From: Heliocidaris erythrogramma
Lineage: Eukaryota; Echinodermata; Echinoidea; Camarodonta; Echinometridae
NCBI GenBank assembly: GCA_025617745.1
Contig: CM046863.1
Location: forward strand, 57,363,829 to 57,427,828
DNA length: 64,000 nt
Reading direction: 5' to 3'
This document shows positions 44,709-56,847 of this stretch, in pieces (position 1 is the stretch's first letter; each line of letters opens with the position of its first letter). The notes below the pieces were generated by a model. That model was not told the origin of the DNA. It did not search any database and saw nothing but the letters and a program-made list of their open reading frames with translations. The translations under genes and the position numbers were made by a program.

Positions 44709-45752
44709 GCTGAGGGTTTTTTTTCTTGCAGGGGAACGTTTACACCGCCTTCCTGATGAAAATATGTGTCAGGTTTTTTTAAAAATATTTTTCTACTGTA
44801 CAGCCACATACCTCTCCCATCTGGCAATTTTTTTTGTTTATTGTAATCCCCCCCCCCCCCCCCCCCCCCCCCCTCCTTGTAAGGAGAAGTTTGAAAATAG
44901 CCCAATACTGTAAGGGTTGAATTAGCATAAAAAGTTAGGAAAATAAAATAACTTTTATGGAAAATACTGATTTATCTTGAAAATTTACAGTTGTAGATGA
45001 AATAATGGGAGAAAAACCCTCGAAGTGTCTCTGTGCAATGCCAAAATGGAAAGCTGTAAGGAGTGTTATATACGAGTGGGCGTCCCGGCATGATTTACAT
45101 CAGAACTGTTTTATCCTAATATAGTAATAAACTTTTATCAACTTTAATTTTGTTACTTTTCTTCTTTAATGGCAGCCATTGGTGGTGCCAATGAGCTATC
45201 ACAGATCTCATTGGTGCCACATGCTTTAGAAGGGTTGCATTTATAAGTTAATTCCGTTACTGATGAATTGATCGGGGGAAAAAATCACACATAGACTACA
45301 TCCCTGCCCGAATATGAGGTGATTGTTGCTCAAATATCGGGAATTTTAATACACAGGATTGTGCTGTTTGTATTCTGTCGTATTTCGGGTGGATCATCTG
45401 AATAGCATGATGTCAACAGTGACAATACCAGTAGGTGGCAGGGGTGCCCCCATAACTCCCTTTCCCCTACCATCATCTCATGAACTAGGATCTAAAGATT
45501 TTTTTGCTTTGAATGATAATGAAATGACTACTTTTCCGGCTGTTTATTTTTCTCTCCCCCCCCCCCCCCCCCCCGAACATACCGAAGATGTAACTACTGT
45601 TGATAAACTTAACGTTGTAGGAATTCTCTGTCTGTTTCTCTCTTAGTCTATCTGTCTTTCTGTCTATCTGTCTGTCTGTCTCTGTCTGTTTCTAATCCTT
45701 AAGTCTGACACCCAGCGCACCTTACCTCCATCTCTCTGTTTTCTGCACATAG
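44709..45752. other. AT-rich intron or intergenic stretch
   Basis: Contains C tracts (44850-44873, 45558-45574), a short hairpin with GGTGCCAATGAG/CTCATTGGTGCC (45190-45222) and a TCTG/TCTA microsatellite (45630-45690). No gene before the exon at 45753. Confidence 0.45.
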
Positions 45753-45849
45753 GCTTGTCTGGTGTGGGACTAAAGAGGACGGCAGACTGGGATCTCATCT
45801 CAAGGGTCTTCGCACATCACGCGGAGGTTTAGAAGTGCGGGTTTGGCAT
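45753..45849 (+). CDS. Candidate next exon of the LRR-like gene (97 nt)
   Basis: A good polypyrimidine tract and ACATAG acceptor precede it and a consensus GTAAGTAA donor follows. Only one frame is open, starting after 1 nt, exactly the phase left by copy 4 (TG plus G gives Trp). It encodes 32 residues with CGTKEDGRLGSHLKGL and GGLEVRVWH, compatible with a leucine-rich-repeat edge. It ends in phase 0. The 8-kb intron from copy 4 is filled with repeats. Without cDNA the linkage is an inference. Confidence 0.5.
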
Positions 45850-46157
45850 GTAAGTAAATTCTTCCTTGTTGTGTGCACTGTTAGAGTACACTTTCACTGT
45901 TTGTTTGTTTCATGTGTGTAATAGCCACGATGGCGATACGTTTCTTTTGTTACGGTTCTCCGTCTTTTGCTTCTATTTAATTTTCTTTCTCTTGGTCAAT
46001 TTTTCGGTGGCAATGTTTTTTTAATCTCTTTTTTGTTTTACTGTTAATCATCTGTTTCACCACTTTTCATTCTGTTTCCTCATATTTTTTTTTTGTTTCC
46101 ATTTTCGACTCATATTTCTCATCTACTTGTTTTCTTAATTCATTTTCATATTAAATA
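45850..46157. other. T-rich stretch left of the TIR element
   Basis: Similar to 53300-53460 (TTTCACCA.TTTTCA.TCTGTTTC and TTTCGACTCAT blocks), so it is part of a local duplication. No gene. Confidence 0.5.
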
Positions 46158-46999
46158 TGTGACCCGTCACGTCAAAATGAGACAGAAGTCGCATTTTTTG
46201 AAATTGCATTTTATTATTGATTATTATTCTCCGTTTCATAAGCTTTAATTTGGTATATAGTTCAACTCTAGAGAGTGAGTATTAGTGGAGATAATAGCTT
46301 TTGAATCTTGAGTAAAGTAGGGCTGTGGCAAAGTATTTCTTCGAGAAAAACGCTTCCAAAGTTTGACTTCCGTTTTGCAGTCATGCAGCATTTTCCGTTT
46401 GTAATGTCAACTAGATTTTTATAAAGCCCTTAGCAACCGTTTATTAATTCTAATAAAAACTAGTCCTTATGTTTCTTTAGGATCTCTTCTCATGAAAACA
46501 TGAATTTTAATTCATTTAAGCCATGAATTCTAACGCTTTAAAGGGTAACAAATCAAGTAGTTTCACGGCACTGAAAAAGCTTCCCGCATCAACTTCATGC
46601 TTTTTTCGTTGAGCCTTTCCTATGCCGGTATGATTTTCTTAAAGGGTTGATTAACCTAGCTATAGTCAAAAGGTTTATAAGTCTGTCATTTTGTGCGGGG
46701 AAATGTATTAGATTATGGTTCAAACTTTCAGAGGTTTTTATGTCATATCTTTTTCTAAATTAATCATGTAAACTTGATTTCTTTCAATGTTATTTGCTTT
46801 CTTTTTATAGCTTGGATTCGATTGTCGCAAAGTCATTCAATTTTGGCAAATTTACTGATTAGACTAGTCTTTACCAAGAATAATATTGACAGAGATCGTT
46901 GATGTCTGCATATGAAGCTTACTTTTTTTACTTTCCGAAAGAGCAATAGAAATCGCCGCTTTCTTAAGCTGAAGAATTAACACACGATTATTGATTTTC

Positions 47000-49440
47000 T
47001 CTCTCTCCTTCTACATCACGCACCTGTTTCATAATCTCCACAGTTTTATTTCTTTCTTTTGAAAGCTAACTCTCTTTTCGGTTCGCTCTTTACTTATTAC
47101 CAGATTAAACAACGATGGAATGAAACAGAATCATAATAAAGAAATTGTATCCTGCTCTAGTTAGTTCTACCTTAAAAAAATGTTTATAAAAGCGTCTTTC
47201 TTTTCTTTTCACCATGTCAAAGAGGTATAGAATTCGCCCCTTTCAAAGAACAAGGATTAAGTCACATCCTGCCTTCGCGAGACGATTGATTTTTCTTCTC
47301 TCTCATTGTCCTTCTCAGGGGCCGCGGAACGTCTTGGAAAGTGGAGGGCTAAGTGGGGGGGGGGGGGGGGGCTGCAGCCCCCAGCCCCCGGTTCCGCGGT
47401 CCCTGCTTCTCAATCACGAGCTTGTGTCATAATCTCCACACAGGTCCTTTTCTGTATGGTTAAAAAGCTTCATTTCTTTTATCATCAATTCCCCATGTTC
47501 AACAGCAGGATAAAGATAAACTGCTTCTTAGCGCCGCTGTATAGTTAATAGAGCTTTAATTTTTTTTTTAAATTAACGCCCGAACAATCTCTCTCTCCTT
47601 CTAAATCTTTCACCTGTATCATAATTTCGACTGTTCTTCTTAATTCTATTTTAAAAGCTAACTCTTTCTTGTCTGTTCGGCTTTTTTAACGAATAAGAGA
47701 TTTGGCCGCTAATTATCATCATGTTGACTGGCGGTATGTACATGACGAAGACAAACTGCATCTTAGCTTGAAAGTTCGTTTCTCCCCGCTCTATAGTTAA
47801 CTCAAGCTTAAAACAAATCAGATACTTGTTTCACTATCGCAACCGAGGGCCTTTTCATTCTAGTTTAAAAAAATAATTTTCTTTTATTTTCGTCTGTTGA
47901 AAAGAGTTATAGAATTGGCCGCTTTTTATCGTCATGTTCAAAAGCGGGATAGAGATAAACTGCTTCTTAGCGCCGATCTAGTTAACCAGAGCTTAAAAAA
48001 ATAAATAATAATGACAACTGCTTTTTGTAAAAATTGACACCCAGACAATTCTCTCTCTCCTAAATCTTTCACCTGTATCATAATTTCGACTGTTCTTCTT
48101 AATTCTGTTTTGAAAGCTAACTCTTTCTTGTCTGTTCGGCTTTTTAAACGAATAAGAGATTTGGCCGCTAATTATCATCATGTTGACTGGTGGTATGAAC
48201 ATGACGAAGACAAACTGCATCTTAGCTTGAAAGTCATCGTTTCTCCCCGCCCAATAGTTAACTCAAGCTTAAAACAAATCAGATACTTGTTTCATTATCG
48301 CAACCGAGGGCCTTTACATTCTAGTTTAAAAAAAATAATTTTCTTTTATTTTCGTCTGTTAAAAAGAGTTATAGAATTGGCCGCTTTTTATCGTCATGTT
48401 CAAAAGCGGGATAGAGATAAACTGCTTCTTAGCGCCGCTCTAGTTAACTAGAGCTTAAAAAATAAATAATAATGAGAACTGCTTTTTGTAAAAATTGACA
48501 CCCAGACAATTCTCTCTCTCCTTCTAAATCTTTCACCTGTATCATAATTTCGACTGTTCTTAATTTTATTTTGAAAGCTAACTCTTTGTCTGTTCGGCTT
48601 TAACGAATAAGAGAATAAGCAGAGGGGGGGGGGGGGGCGCCCCCCTGTTTTGTGTTACAAAGTATGCCCCAGACCCCCCAGATGGCCGTTTGGCTTCGTC
48701 AAACGGAGGGTTCCTCAGTGTGTGCCCCCCTTTCTGAAAATCCTGTATCCGCCCCTGGCTAACTGGCAGTATGAACATGATGAAGATAACGCGCGTCTTA
48801 GCTTGAAAGTCATCGATTCTCTCCGCTCTATAGTTTACTCCAAAAAAAATGTATACAATCTACTGGTGTCTAATATCTAATTTCTTTTCTTCTTCGCCAT
48901 GTTATAAAGAGGTAGAGAATTCGCCCCTTTCAAAGAACAAGGATTAAGTCACCTCCAGCAAGAGACGATTATTGATTTTCTCTCTCTCTCTCTCTTTGTC
49001 CTAAATCGCGCGCATGTTTCATAATCTCTACACAGGTACATGTACTGTTCTTTCTGGTTAAAAGGCTTATTTTCTTTTCGGCTTTTCAAAGGGTTACAGA
49101 ATTTACCCCTTATTATTATCGTGTATCAATAGTTTCGTTGTTCGTAAGCCATCTTTCCAGTTCTTCTTACTTCTGTTTTGAAAGCTAACTCTTTTCTATT
49201 CCCTCTCTACTTTCAATAGATTAAACAGCGATGGCTTAAACCAGCTTCGTAATGAAGAGATCTTTCATTGACGATTAACAATTCTCTGCGCTAGTCGAGT
49301 CTTGCTTTACGAAATCTACCACCTTCTCAATTTCAACTTTTTCTTTTTGCTTTTAATAGAGCTAAATAATTTGTCTTTATTTTCACACGCACCCTCACCA
49401 GATGATTAGTGAATTCTTCTCTCTCTCTCATTCTGAACAT
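47000..49440 (+). repeat. Degenerate ~235-bp tandem repeat, ~470-bp higher-order unit
   Basis: Units share GGCCGC..TTATC.TCATGTT, AAACTGC.TCTTAGC, CTAGTTAACT.AGCTTAAAA and CTAACTCTTT..TCTGTTCGG blocks. Two 470-bp dimers (about 47580-48030 and 48040-48500) are nearly identical, flanked by more diverged units. This is classic higher-order satellite growth inside a transposon. Confidence 0.8.
48621..48757. mobile_element. G/C-rich MITE (CAGGGGCGGAT ends), copy 3
   Basis: Core identical in layout to copies 1 and 2 (CCCCCTGTTTTG, AGATGGCCGTTTGGCTTCG, CTTTCTGAAAATCCTGTATC). It is inserted in a unit of the 235-bp satellite, so it is younger than the array. Confidence 0.8.
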
Positions 49441-50206
49441 GTATCACATTCTAACACATTTTCATTCGCCGTCACAATTTCATTTGGTTCACCCCCCCCC
49501 CCCCCATTCAAAGGGATCTTGGGACTTATTTCACTTTCAGACTCTCTTTAAAGTGATACTAGGCTGAGCAAAGTAACAAAATAATCAACTTGTAAAGAAA
49601 AGGAGACAGAGAGGGGAGGTACTGATAACTGAAACAGAAAGAAGAAAAAGATTTTTGTTTAGCCTGCACTCAAAACTAAACAAGAAAGACTCCCAAAAAT
49701 AAAGATTAATGAAATATTGATAATATTGTACTTTATTATAACGGGACCAAAGTAGTAGGAATGCGATGATAACAGAAGCAATATCTGATCTTAATCTTCA
49801 GAACATTCGAGACGACACGAGCAAGCCAGCGCGATCGAGCATTAAGTACATGTACTTGTTGCAAATTCTTTTACAGAGATCATGTGACTGCGAACGTCCA
49901 ATGAACAAAGCCACGCGTCGCTAGGGGCGGGGCCTAGCGGATGGCTTTCTTTTCGCTCTGGGACGAGCCAGCTGTCCGAAAAAATAGAAGAGTTGACCGA
50001 AAAAAACACTCGTAGAAAAACTGCTTTTTCTACCCTTTCCCGTTATATTAAGGACTCAATTTTTTTACAGAGCATTCATGAAACGTTGAAGATTCAAATC
50101 AGGTAAGAAAAAAAAAATGACGAAATTTGAAGTTTTTTTAAATTTGTCCAATTTTCTCGAGTTCTAGCCCAGCGACTTCTGTCTCATTTTGTCGTGACGG
50201 GTCACA

Positions 50207-53200
50207 TATGTTCGGTTTTGTTTCCCTTGACTCGACTTGCGTTATGCTCTTATTTTCGTCATATCGAATGCGCTTGCGTTCTTTATCTTTGTTATATGTG
50301 TGTGTGTTTGTGGGTTTTTTCTGTTGCTTTAATTTTCAATATGATTGTTGTAATTATTAACGCTATGCATTAAACAAATGTTTATTTTTCTCAGCTCGTT
50401 CTTTGATTTGCTGTTGTATGTTTGTGTTCGTTTCGCTATTTCATGCACTCACTCTCTTATTTACTTTCCTTTTCTCTCACCCGCATAGCCAGGATTTTAT
50501 TTTGGGAGGGGCGGCCGGATCGCCCAAGAGAAGTGTTCCCCCGGAAGGGGGGGGGGGGGTTGTTCTGTTCGAAAATTATAAGTATCCACTTTTCGATGCA
50601 TAATTATTATTGTTGTTTTGATACCCCATTTGATTTAGAATGGATATGAGTTTAATAAGTGATACTGGAACTCATTAAAAAAAGTTGTTCACACTCGTAC
50701 AAATACTAATGAATTAAAAACTGATTTGAAAAAAATAAAAACACGATTCTATCTTTTGAACATAGCGCATACGATAAATTTACAACCTCTTACTTTACAA
50801 TAACAGTTTTAAAAAGACATAATGGGAGGACTCATTCCTACCGGTTTAAGCTAGAAACATCTAGAATGTATTCAAGAGATACAATCAATCTTACAGAAAC
50901 TAAACAAAAATGGTAAGGTAAGTCAGTTGCGGCGTAGTTTTCCCAATGTTATTACATTGTAAGCCGTGTTTCTCTCACGTAAACAAAGAATGTTCGTATG
51001 AAGAACATTCACATTTTCTTATTCGACATAAAATCATATTTTCAAAGAGTTATGGAAAAGGACGGTTGTTTTTATACAGATATTTGTAATAAAAGGGTAG
51101 CCCTACATATACATCATATACATCTACATTTATCATTGCTGCTTCTTGTCCGTTTTCCAAGAGATACCTTTCACTAGTATTAGGAAAATGAATTTGGCTT
51201 CATTTCCTTTCTTCCCTTTTGTGTCTCTTTCTTTTTGAGGCACCTTTTATTTCGTCTTGCTTTCCTTTCTATTTCATGTTTTATACTCTGTATCACTACT
51301 ACCGTTTTGTTGTTAAAGTTTTCCCCAGCATTTTGCACCTGGCTCATTCATGGAGGATGGTCTATATGCATACTGTTACTGGCTTTGTTTACCACCGCCC
51401 CTTCTCTTTCTCTCTCTCCCTTTAATTCTTTATCGCTTTGAACTTTGCTTCCAATCTGCGTCATTGGTTTCTGGTTTACATGTATTTGTTTGATCATTAT
51501 ACTACGGTACTCTTAATTTATCCTGTCTCCTGTGATTGTTTTCTGTCTCTTATATGTATCCCTTATCTCCCGTGACGGTACCCTCGATTTATGTTAAGTA
51601 CTTGTAAATTGTAAATTGATGATTACTGAGATAAAGAGCTTTCAGGCAATTATTTCAAGAGAAAAAAACCCCGATATGCTTAGTTCTGCTCTAAATGGAA
51701 GGAAAGTTGCAGCATTTTAAATGTGTTTCTGTCCTTTATGTAAGGCAGTGGTGAAGCTTTATGAGACACGGTGCCCCGATAACATGGTGAAAAGCAAAAC
51801 AAAACAGAAAAGAAGAGTCAAATAAAGAAGGGGGAAGAAAATGAGTAGAAAAATGAAAGGACCCTCTCCCCACCACCTCTTATTGCATGCCCTGTTAATT
51901 CACATTTTATTCACCTAGTGAGATCGGTTTCCCCAAATAATTGTCCTCTCAACGCCGGTACCCACTCCACGCCATTGAAGTTAGGCCCCATGGTTTTTCC
52001 TATAATATAAGCTTATAAAGGAAACATAGATCTGCCTTCACAAGTATTAGCAGTCACCTTAATGCAATTAAACGTTCAAAGATATCAATTATATAATACG
52101 TAATGTGAGAAAAGATCTCTATTGCTTTCTGGGAAGCGACTCGGCCTAGCTATCATAATTCATATAGAACATGTAAACTAATGATCAACTTCAAAGGTTA
52201 TAAGCAAGAACGCTTTCCTGATTCATAACAGAACCCGGTACTGATGCAATCGAGGTGAAGTTTGGGTGAGAAAGAGAGAAGGGGGATGGCGCTGAATTAT
52301 GTATAAACCTTTTTCCTTTTAAATCTAGAATCCCCCTCCCCCATTTCATTCTTTCTTATACACCATGTATGTATATACCTACTTCAAATCAATTTCTCTC
52401 TTTGTCCCAAGCTGTCTCTCACTCTCTATGAATATTATTCCTTTTCAAGGCTTTCCTAGCTTTCTCATCCTCTCTCTTTCGTGCTTCATTTCTTTATCCT
52501 TCTTTTCAACTCTTCTCATTTTTACTATGTCTTACTCTTCTCATATTCTTTTGATCTCACTTTTCTATAATATGGGACCTGCCTGCATCTTGTGTCCCCC
52601 CCCCCCCCCCCACCCCTCTCTCTCTCCCGCTCTACTTTTGCATGTCTCACTTTTACTCCCTTATTCCTCTCTGTTCATTTTCATCATTCTTTTCCCCTCT
52701 TCCATTTCTTGCCCACTCTTTCTCATTTACTCCTTAATAACTATAGCTACAGGCCCCTTCTCTCTCTCTCTCTCTCTCTCGTTCATTCTCTCTTAATCCC
52801 TTATTCTTTACTCTCCCTCCCCTTCCCTTTGATCGAAGTCAATCTTCCAGCAGACACGTCGGCATCCTCTTTCTCATGTACCCTCGTCCTCATCTTCTAG
52901 TTTTAATTCCTACCCCACTTGCTCTCAGGACTGTGTCTTGTGACTGTTGTGACAAATATATAATAGATCTTTGGTGTAAACGATGCATGTACGTACCCTT
53001 TTCCCGGTTGTATTTTCAGACAAGATACTTTTCCTCTCAATTGATATAACATACAGCACATGATGAAAATGGTTAACGTACTCCGATGCAAAATACACAC
53101 ACGCTGCAAAACATCGGATACAGGTTTTAGTGGAACAGTCTGCGTTGTCTTGCTACTGCCATCCGATTGGGCTCACAGTCTCAGAGCAATCGGATCGCAG

Positions 53201-53299
53201 TCAGATTGTGCAGTGTGCGCCGGGCTTTAATGTCCATGATAACGCAAAGTTTCTATTTTCATGGCTTCCAGTATTTTGCTTCATTTTTGATCGGTCTAA
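50207..53299. other. Pyrimidine-rich non-coding stretch
   Basis: Contains a decayed hAT-like end (GCATAGCCAGGATTTTATTT at 50485), G and C tracts (50549, 52598-52612), and long TCTC-rich runs (51400-51430, 52360-52820). Open frames here are low-complexity Ser/Leu/Phe sequences. No exon with convincing splice signals found. Confidence 0.45.
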
Positions 53300-53650
53300 A
53301 TGTATTTTCGTCGCGAGTTTTCCTTTATCTTCTTCTTTTTTTTCTGTTAAATCACCTTCGTCTCTTTCACCATTTTTCAGTCTGTTTCTTAATATTTGTT
53401 TTAATTATTATTTTTTTTAATTTTCGACTCATTTTCTCATTCCATTTCGTATTTTTATTTCTTTTTCATTATAACCGCTATGCATATGACAAAACTCATG
53501 TTTTGACTCATTGCTGTACAATGTTAGTGTTCGTTTCGTTATTACATGAACTCACTCCCTTCACTTTCCTTTTATTTTGGGAGGGCGGTCGGATTGCACA
53601 AGCGAAGCTTTCGGGCTTTGGGGGGGGGGGGGGCGGTGCGAATAAGAAAT
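53300..53650 (+). repeat. Duplicate of 45990-46157 plus 50340-50600
   Basis: Shares TTTCGACTCAT, CGCTATGCAT, TGTTCGTTTCG, TTTTATTTTGGGAGG and GGTCGGAT/GGCCGGAT blocks in the same order. This copy lacks the 46158-50206 element, supporting insertion of that element after the duplication, though the exact junction is diverged. Confidence 0.6.
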
Positions 53651-54626
53651 TAAAATTTTAAAGGGAAGATGTCAGAGATTATCTGTTTCAACTTTTTTAA
53701 AATAATGCTGGTATAGTTTATTCGTAATTCCGAAGTTGCTTAGATATAATTCTCTTGCTTTCCCAGAAGCGACTTCATACCATCGGCCCATTTATGGATC
53801 ATATAGCAAATGAAACATCCGGATAAACTGGAAAGAAAATAGCCCACCTATGTTTCCTTATTCATACGTATTCATTAGACACGTGCAGGGATAGATTATT
53901 TGAATTCTATATAAAATGCGCCTAGGGAAGAACTTTTCATGAACAATATGCAACGTTACCATGTGATTTAAGATGTCCGTTTCATCATTAATGGGAACAG
54001 CCATTGGATTTCTAAATTAGACACATTTCCCTCCTTTTTTTTTTTTTTTTTTTTTTTTTTTTCAGGCCATTTCACAAAAGGCATCTCTTTAACATCATGC
54101 CTATTGTTTTTTTTTGTTTTTTTTATGTATTTATTGAATTTCACAAAATGCAACAAATCAGGTACAAAATCAGGATAATCATAAAATATGAATAATAATT
54201 ACAAAAACAAAAGAAAAACCCCAACAACAACAGATAAAAATAAAATAAAGAGAGCAGCTAAGATAAAAGGAAAATAAAGAGAGCAGCTAACAAAACAATA
54301 CAAAGGACCTAAGAGGATGCCCATAGCCAACCGAAGACGACCCCACGAAACGAACCTGGCAACGAACGGCTAATCACCCCGCCCACTATATTAGCGACAT
54401 ATACATGGCAGATCCCATAACTGTGAATGACCGACTAATAGTTGACACACACATTCTCTCTCTCTCTCGGAAAAAAAAAATCCAGTAACATCATGAACAC
54501 ATGACACGTACAGTCGAAACCCGGTATAAGGTGGCCAGATCAGAGCGGAATGTCATGCATCTCTGTATTTTGCATGAAAAAGAAATAAACAAAGGAATAG
54601 TCAAAAATTCGAACTGAATGAACCAG
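53651..54626. other. Non-coding stretch with poly-T and A-rich runs
   Basis: A T run spans 54036-54062. A-rich sequence with two copies of AAATAAAGAGAGCAGCTAA lies at 54240-54295. A CAGTCGAAACCCGGTATAAGG fragment at 54512 resembles one end of the GTGGAAACTCG MITE family. Confidence 0.45.
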
Positions 54627-55016
54627 TTATGACCCCTTGGCCCTACCATACCGAGTCCCCACTGCAAAATTCGTATTAACTTTTAATACACATTGCACAT
54701 CAACATACACACCGAGATGAAACCTGCCTGAAACGAAAATATTACACGAAACGGGGAAAACAGCCATCCGCCCGGTCGATACGCGGAAAAACCAACGGTC
54801 AACCACAGACATCCACCCCAACGCTTTGGGCCCAGTAGAGGGAAAAAAAACCCTCTCGGGCCGAGCACATTTTCCTCCTTGTTGAAAACATGTCAGTCTC
54901 ATTGTAACATCATCCGTCTTCCCTTGCAGTATAATACCTATCATGACGAGGAGTACCACATTTCTCACGTTCACTGAGCTACAATGATGACTACGCACTA
55001 CTCTGGAAGCTGACAT
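54627..55016 (-). CDS. Uncertain 129-codon ORF, possible secreted protein
   Basis: I do not recognise this protein. The frame opens with an ATG, has a hydrophobic stretch (about residues 19-31, NVVLLVMIGIIL) that could be a signal peptide, then TCFQQGGKC, reminiscent of the G-x-C turn of small cysteine-rich peptides, and two further cysteines near the end. The segment is less AT-rich than its surroundings. There is no support from a promoter, splice sites or a second copy, and a 129-codon frame can occur by chance. An alternative is the start exon of a longer gene. Confidence 0.25.
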   Translation of the reverse strand: MSASRVVRSHHCSSVNVRNVVLLVMIGIILQGKTDDVTMRLTCFQQGGKCARPERVFFPSTGPKALGWMSVVDRWFFRVSTGRMAVFPVSCNIFVSGRFHLGVYVDVQCVLKVNTNFAVGTRYGRAKGS

Positions 55017-55225
55017 GGTACATTGCCATCAAACCATACCTGACATACATCACGGGGAATATTAACTACAAGGATGAATGCATTTGCGACTATTTTACCA
55101 CAGGTTTGCATCATGATGTACTAAACAGGAATATGCATCGCTAACGACGTTTAATATGCCCACATTCATCTACATTATTGGTAGTAAATAGTTATTACTA
55201 TCATTTACTGCATATCATCATCATA

Positions 55226-55340
55226 ACAGTAGTAGTAGTAGTAATAATATAAGAGTAGAAGAAGAATGGAATAAGTAGGAGTAGCAAGAGGAGGTGGAGA
55301 GGGAGGATTGAGTTGTAGTATAGCAGTCATGGTAGTAGTA

Positions 55341-55430
<90 letters not shown>

Positions 55431-55450
55431 GAGGAGTAGTAGTAGTAGTA
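55226..55450. repeat. GTA-rich microsatellite
   Basis: Long (GTA)n run, nearly perfect at 55340-55450, with GGA interruptions to its left. Confidence 0.95.
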
Positions 55451-56562
55451 ACAATAATGAGTTGTTTTTTTATATAGTAGTCATGGTAGTTGTAGCAAAT
55501 GAGTCATACTTACTTGGGGACCTTACTCTTTTAGTGCAATATTTCAAATATTTTGTCTCACTTTGGTTATACTTTCTAAAATTTGATATTGTTCGAACCG
55601 ACATATAAGTCATACGTGCTTTCTATTGATTGGTCGTGTACATGGTTAGAAATGGAATTGTAATCATTGTCACAACTTCTACCAATATGCTATTCACCAG
55701 TACTCAACAACAATACGTGTGTTTATATAATAAAGTTCATTAGATGAACGGGTGTTATCTACTAATGTATATGAATATGTACATGTATAACAATGCAGCT
55801 ACGTTTACATGTATAACAGTCTGTTTCATTGTCATCATCATCGTCATAAATGTGTATAGATTTGATACTTGAATACCGCTAGGTATTTAAGGTACTGTAA
55901 ATAGGTTTGCATTCATTTCACTAAACAAAAATTACAGAGTTCTTTTAATAAATACAAACAGCGTTGTTGTCATCTCATAGTTATGATTTTAGTTTATAAG
56001 TTTTAAAGCTTAATTTAATTGTGATAACATCTGGAGATGTAAAAGAACAGTGAATAACGTTTATCATGCGGTCATTAAGTTCTTAACAGTGTTGGTATGA
56101 GATTGAGTTCTTAATAATGGATCAGTTACACACCAAAGAGTAGAATGTACTAATCAAGATATAATGATAGTGAATTATCAAATGACAGGTTTAGTGACCC
56201 AGTCAATTTATATGACAAACGTCCCCATTTCATATCTCCGTATCCTACTGCTCCAACTGTAAATAAACGTAAATAAATAATTATGTAGGCCTACATGGAT
56301 ATGATGGATGTTTTCCTTTTAATTAAATCATGTAGATTATCCATATTCCTCTTTTATGCTGAAAACAAAGTCATCAAATATAATTATGTACATGTACAAG
56401 ACCATACACAATGGGGTATGCAGCTCATTGTTTATTTTGTCAGGATTACAATTGTAAATAAGCAAGAAGAATTAAGTAATGATTTTTGTTCATCACCATG
56501 TATTCACAATTAGTCTTCATTCAGGGTAGATACGAAGAACATTTACCAAAATCGTTGGGTAA
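55451..56562. other. AT-rich non-coding stretch
   Basis: No gene, array or inverted repeat recognised. Confidence 0.4.
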
Positions 56563-56847
56563 ATGACATTAACGTGTAGTATTGACAAATCAATGAAAGT
56601 CTCGTTTCATTCTGTAAATATGACATTAACGTGTAGTATTGACAAATCAATGAAAGTCTTGTTTCATTCTGTAAAGATGACATTAACGTGTAGTATTGAC
56701 AAATCAGTGAAAGTCTCGTTTCATTCTGTAAAGATGACATTAACGTGTAGTATTGACAAATCAATGAAAGTCTTGTTTCATTCTGTAAAGATGACATTAA
56801 CGTGTAGTATTGACAAATCAATGAAAGTCTCGTCTCATTCTGTTAAG
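56563..56847 (+). repeat. Five-copy 57-bp tandem repeat
   Basis: Copies begin at 56563, 56620, 56677, 56734 and 56791 with ATGACATTAACGTGTAGTAT and contain a TTGACAAATCA word. Copies differ at only a few positions. As 57 is a multiple of three, frames stay open on both strands by periodicity alone; I do not call a gene. Confidence 0.95.

Larger units (their letters stand above)
46158..50206. mobile_element. 4.05-kb TIR element with TGTGACCCGTCACG ends
   Basis: The left end is TGTGACCCGTCACGTCAAAA and the right end, inverted, is TGTGACCCGTCACGACAAAA. Identity continues through TGAGACAGAAGTCGC (about 35 bp). TA lies on both sides. No transposase frame. Most of the interior is a ~235-bp tandem repeat (47000-49400) broken by a G/C-rich MITE. 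The TGTGAC ends and TA target suggest a Tc1/mariner-related non-autonomous element, but the family is not certain. Confidence 0.8.
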
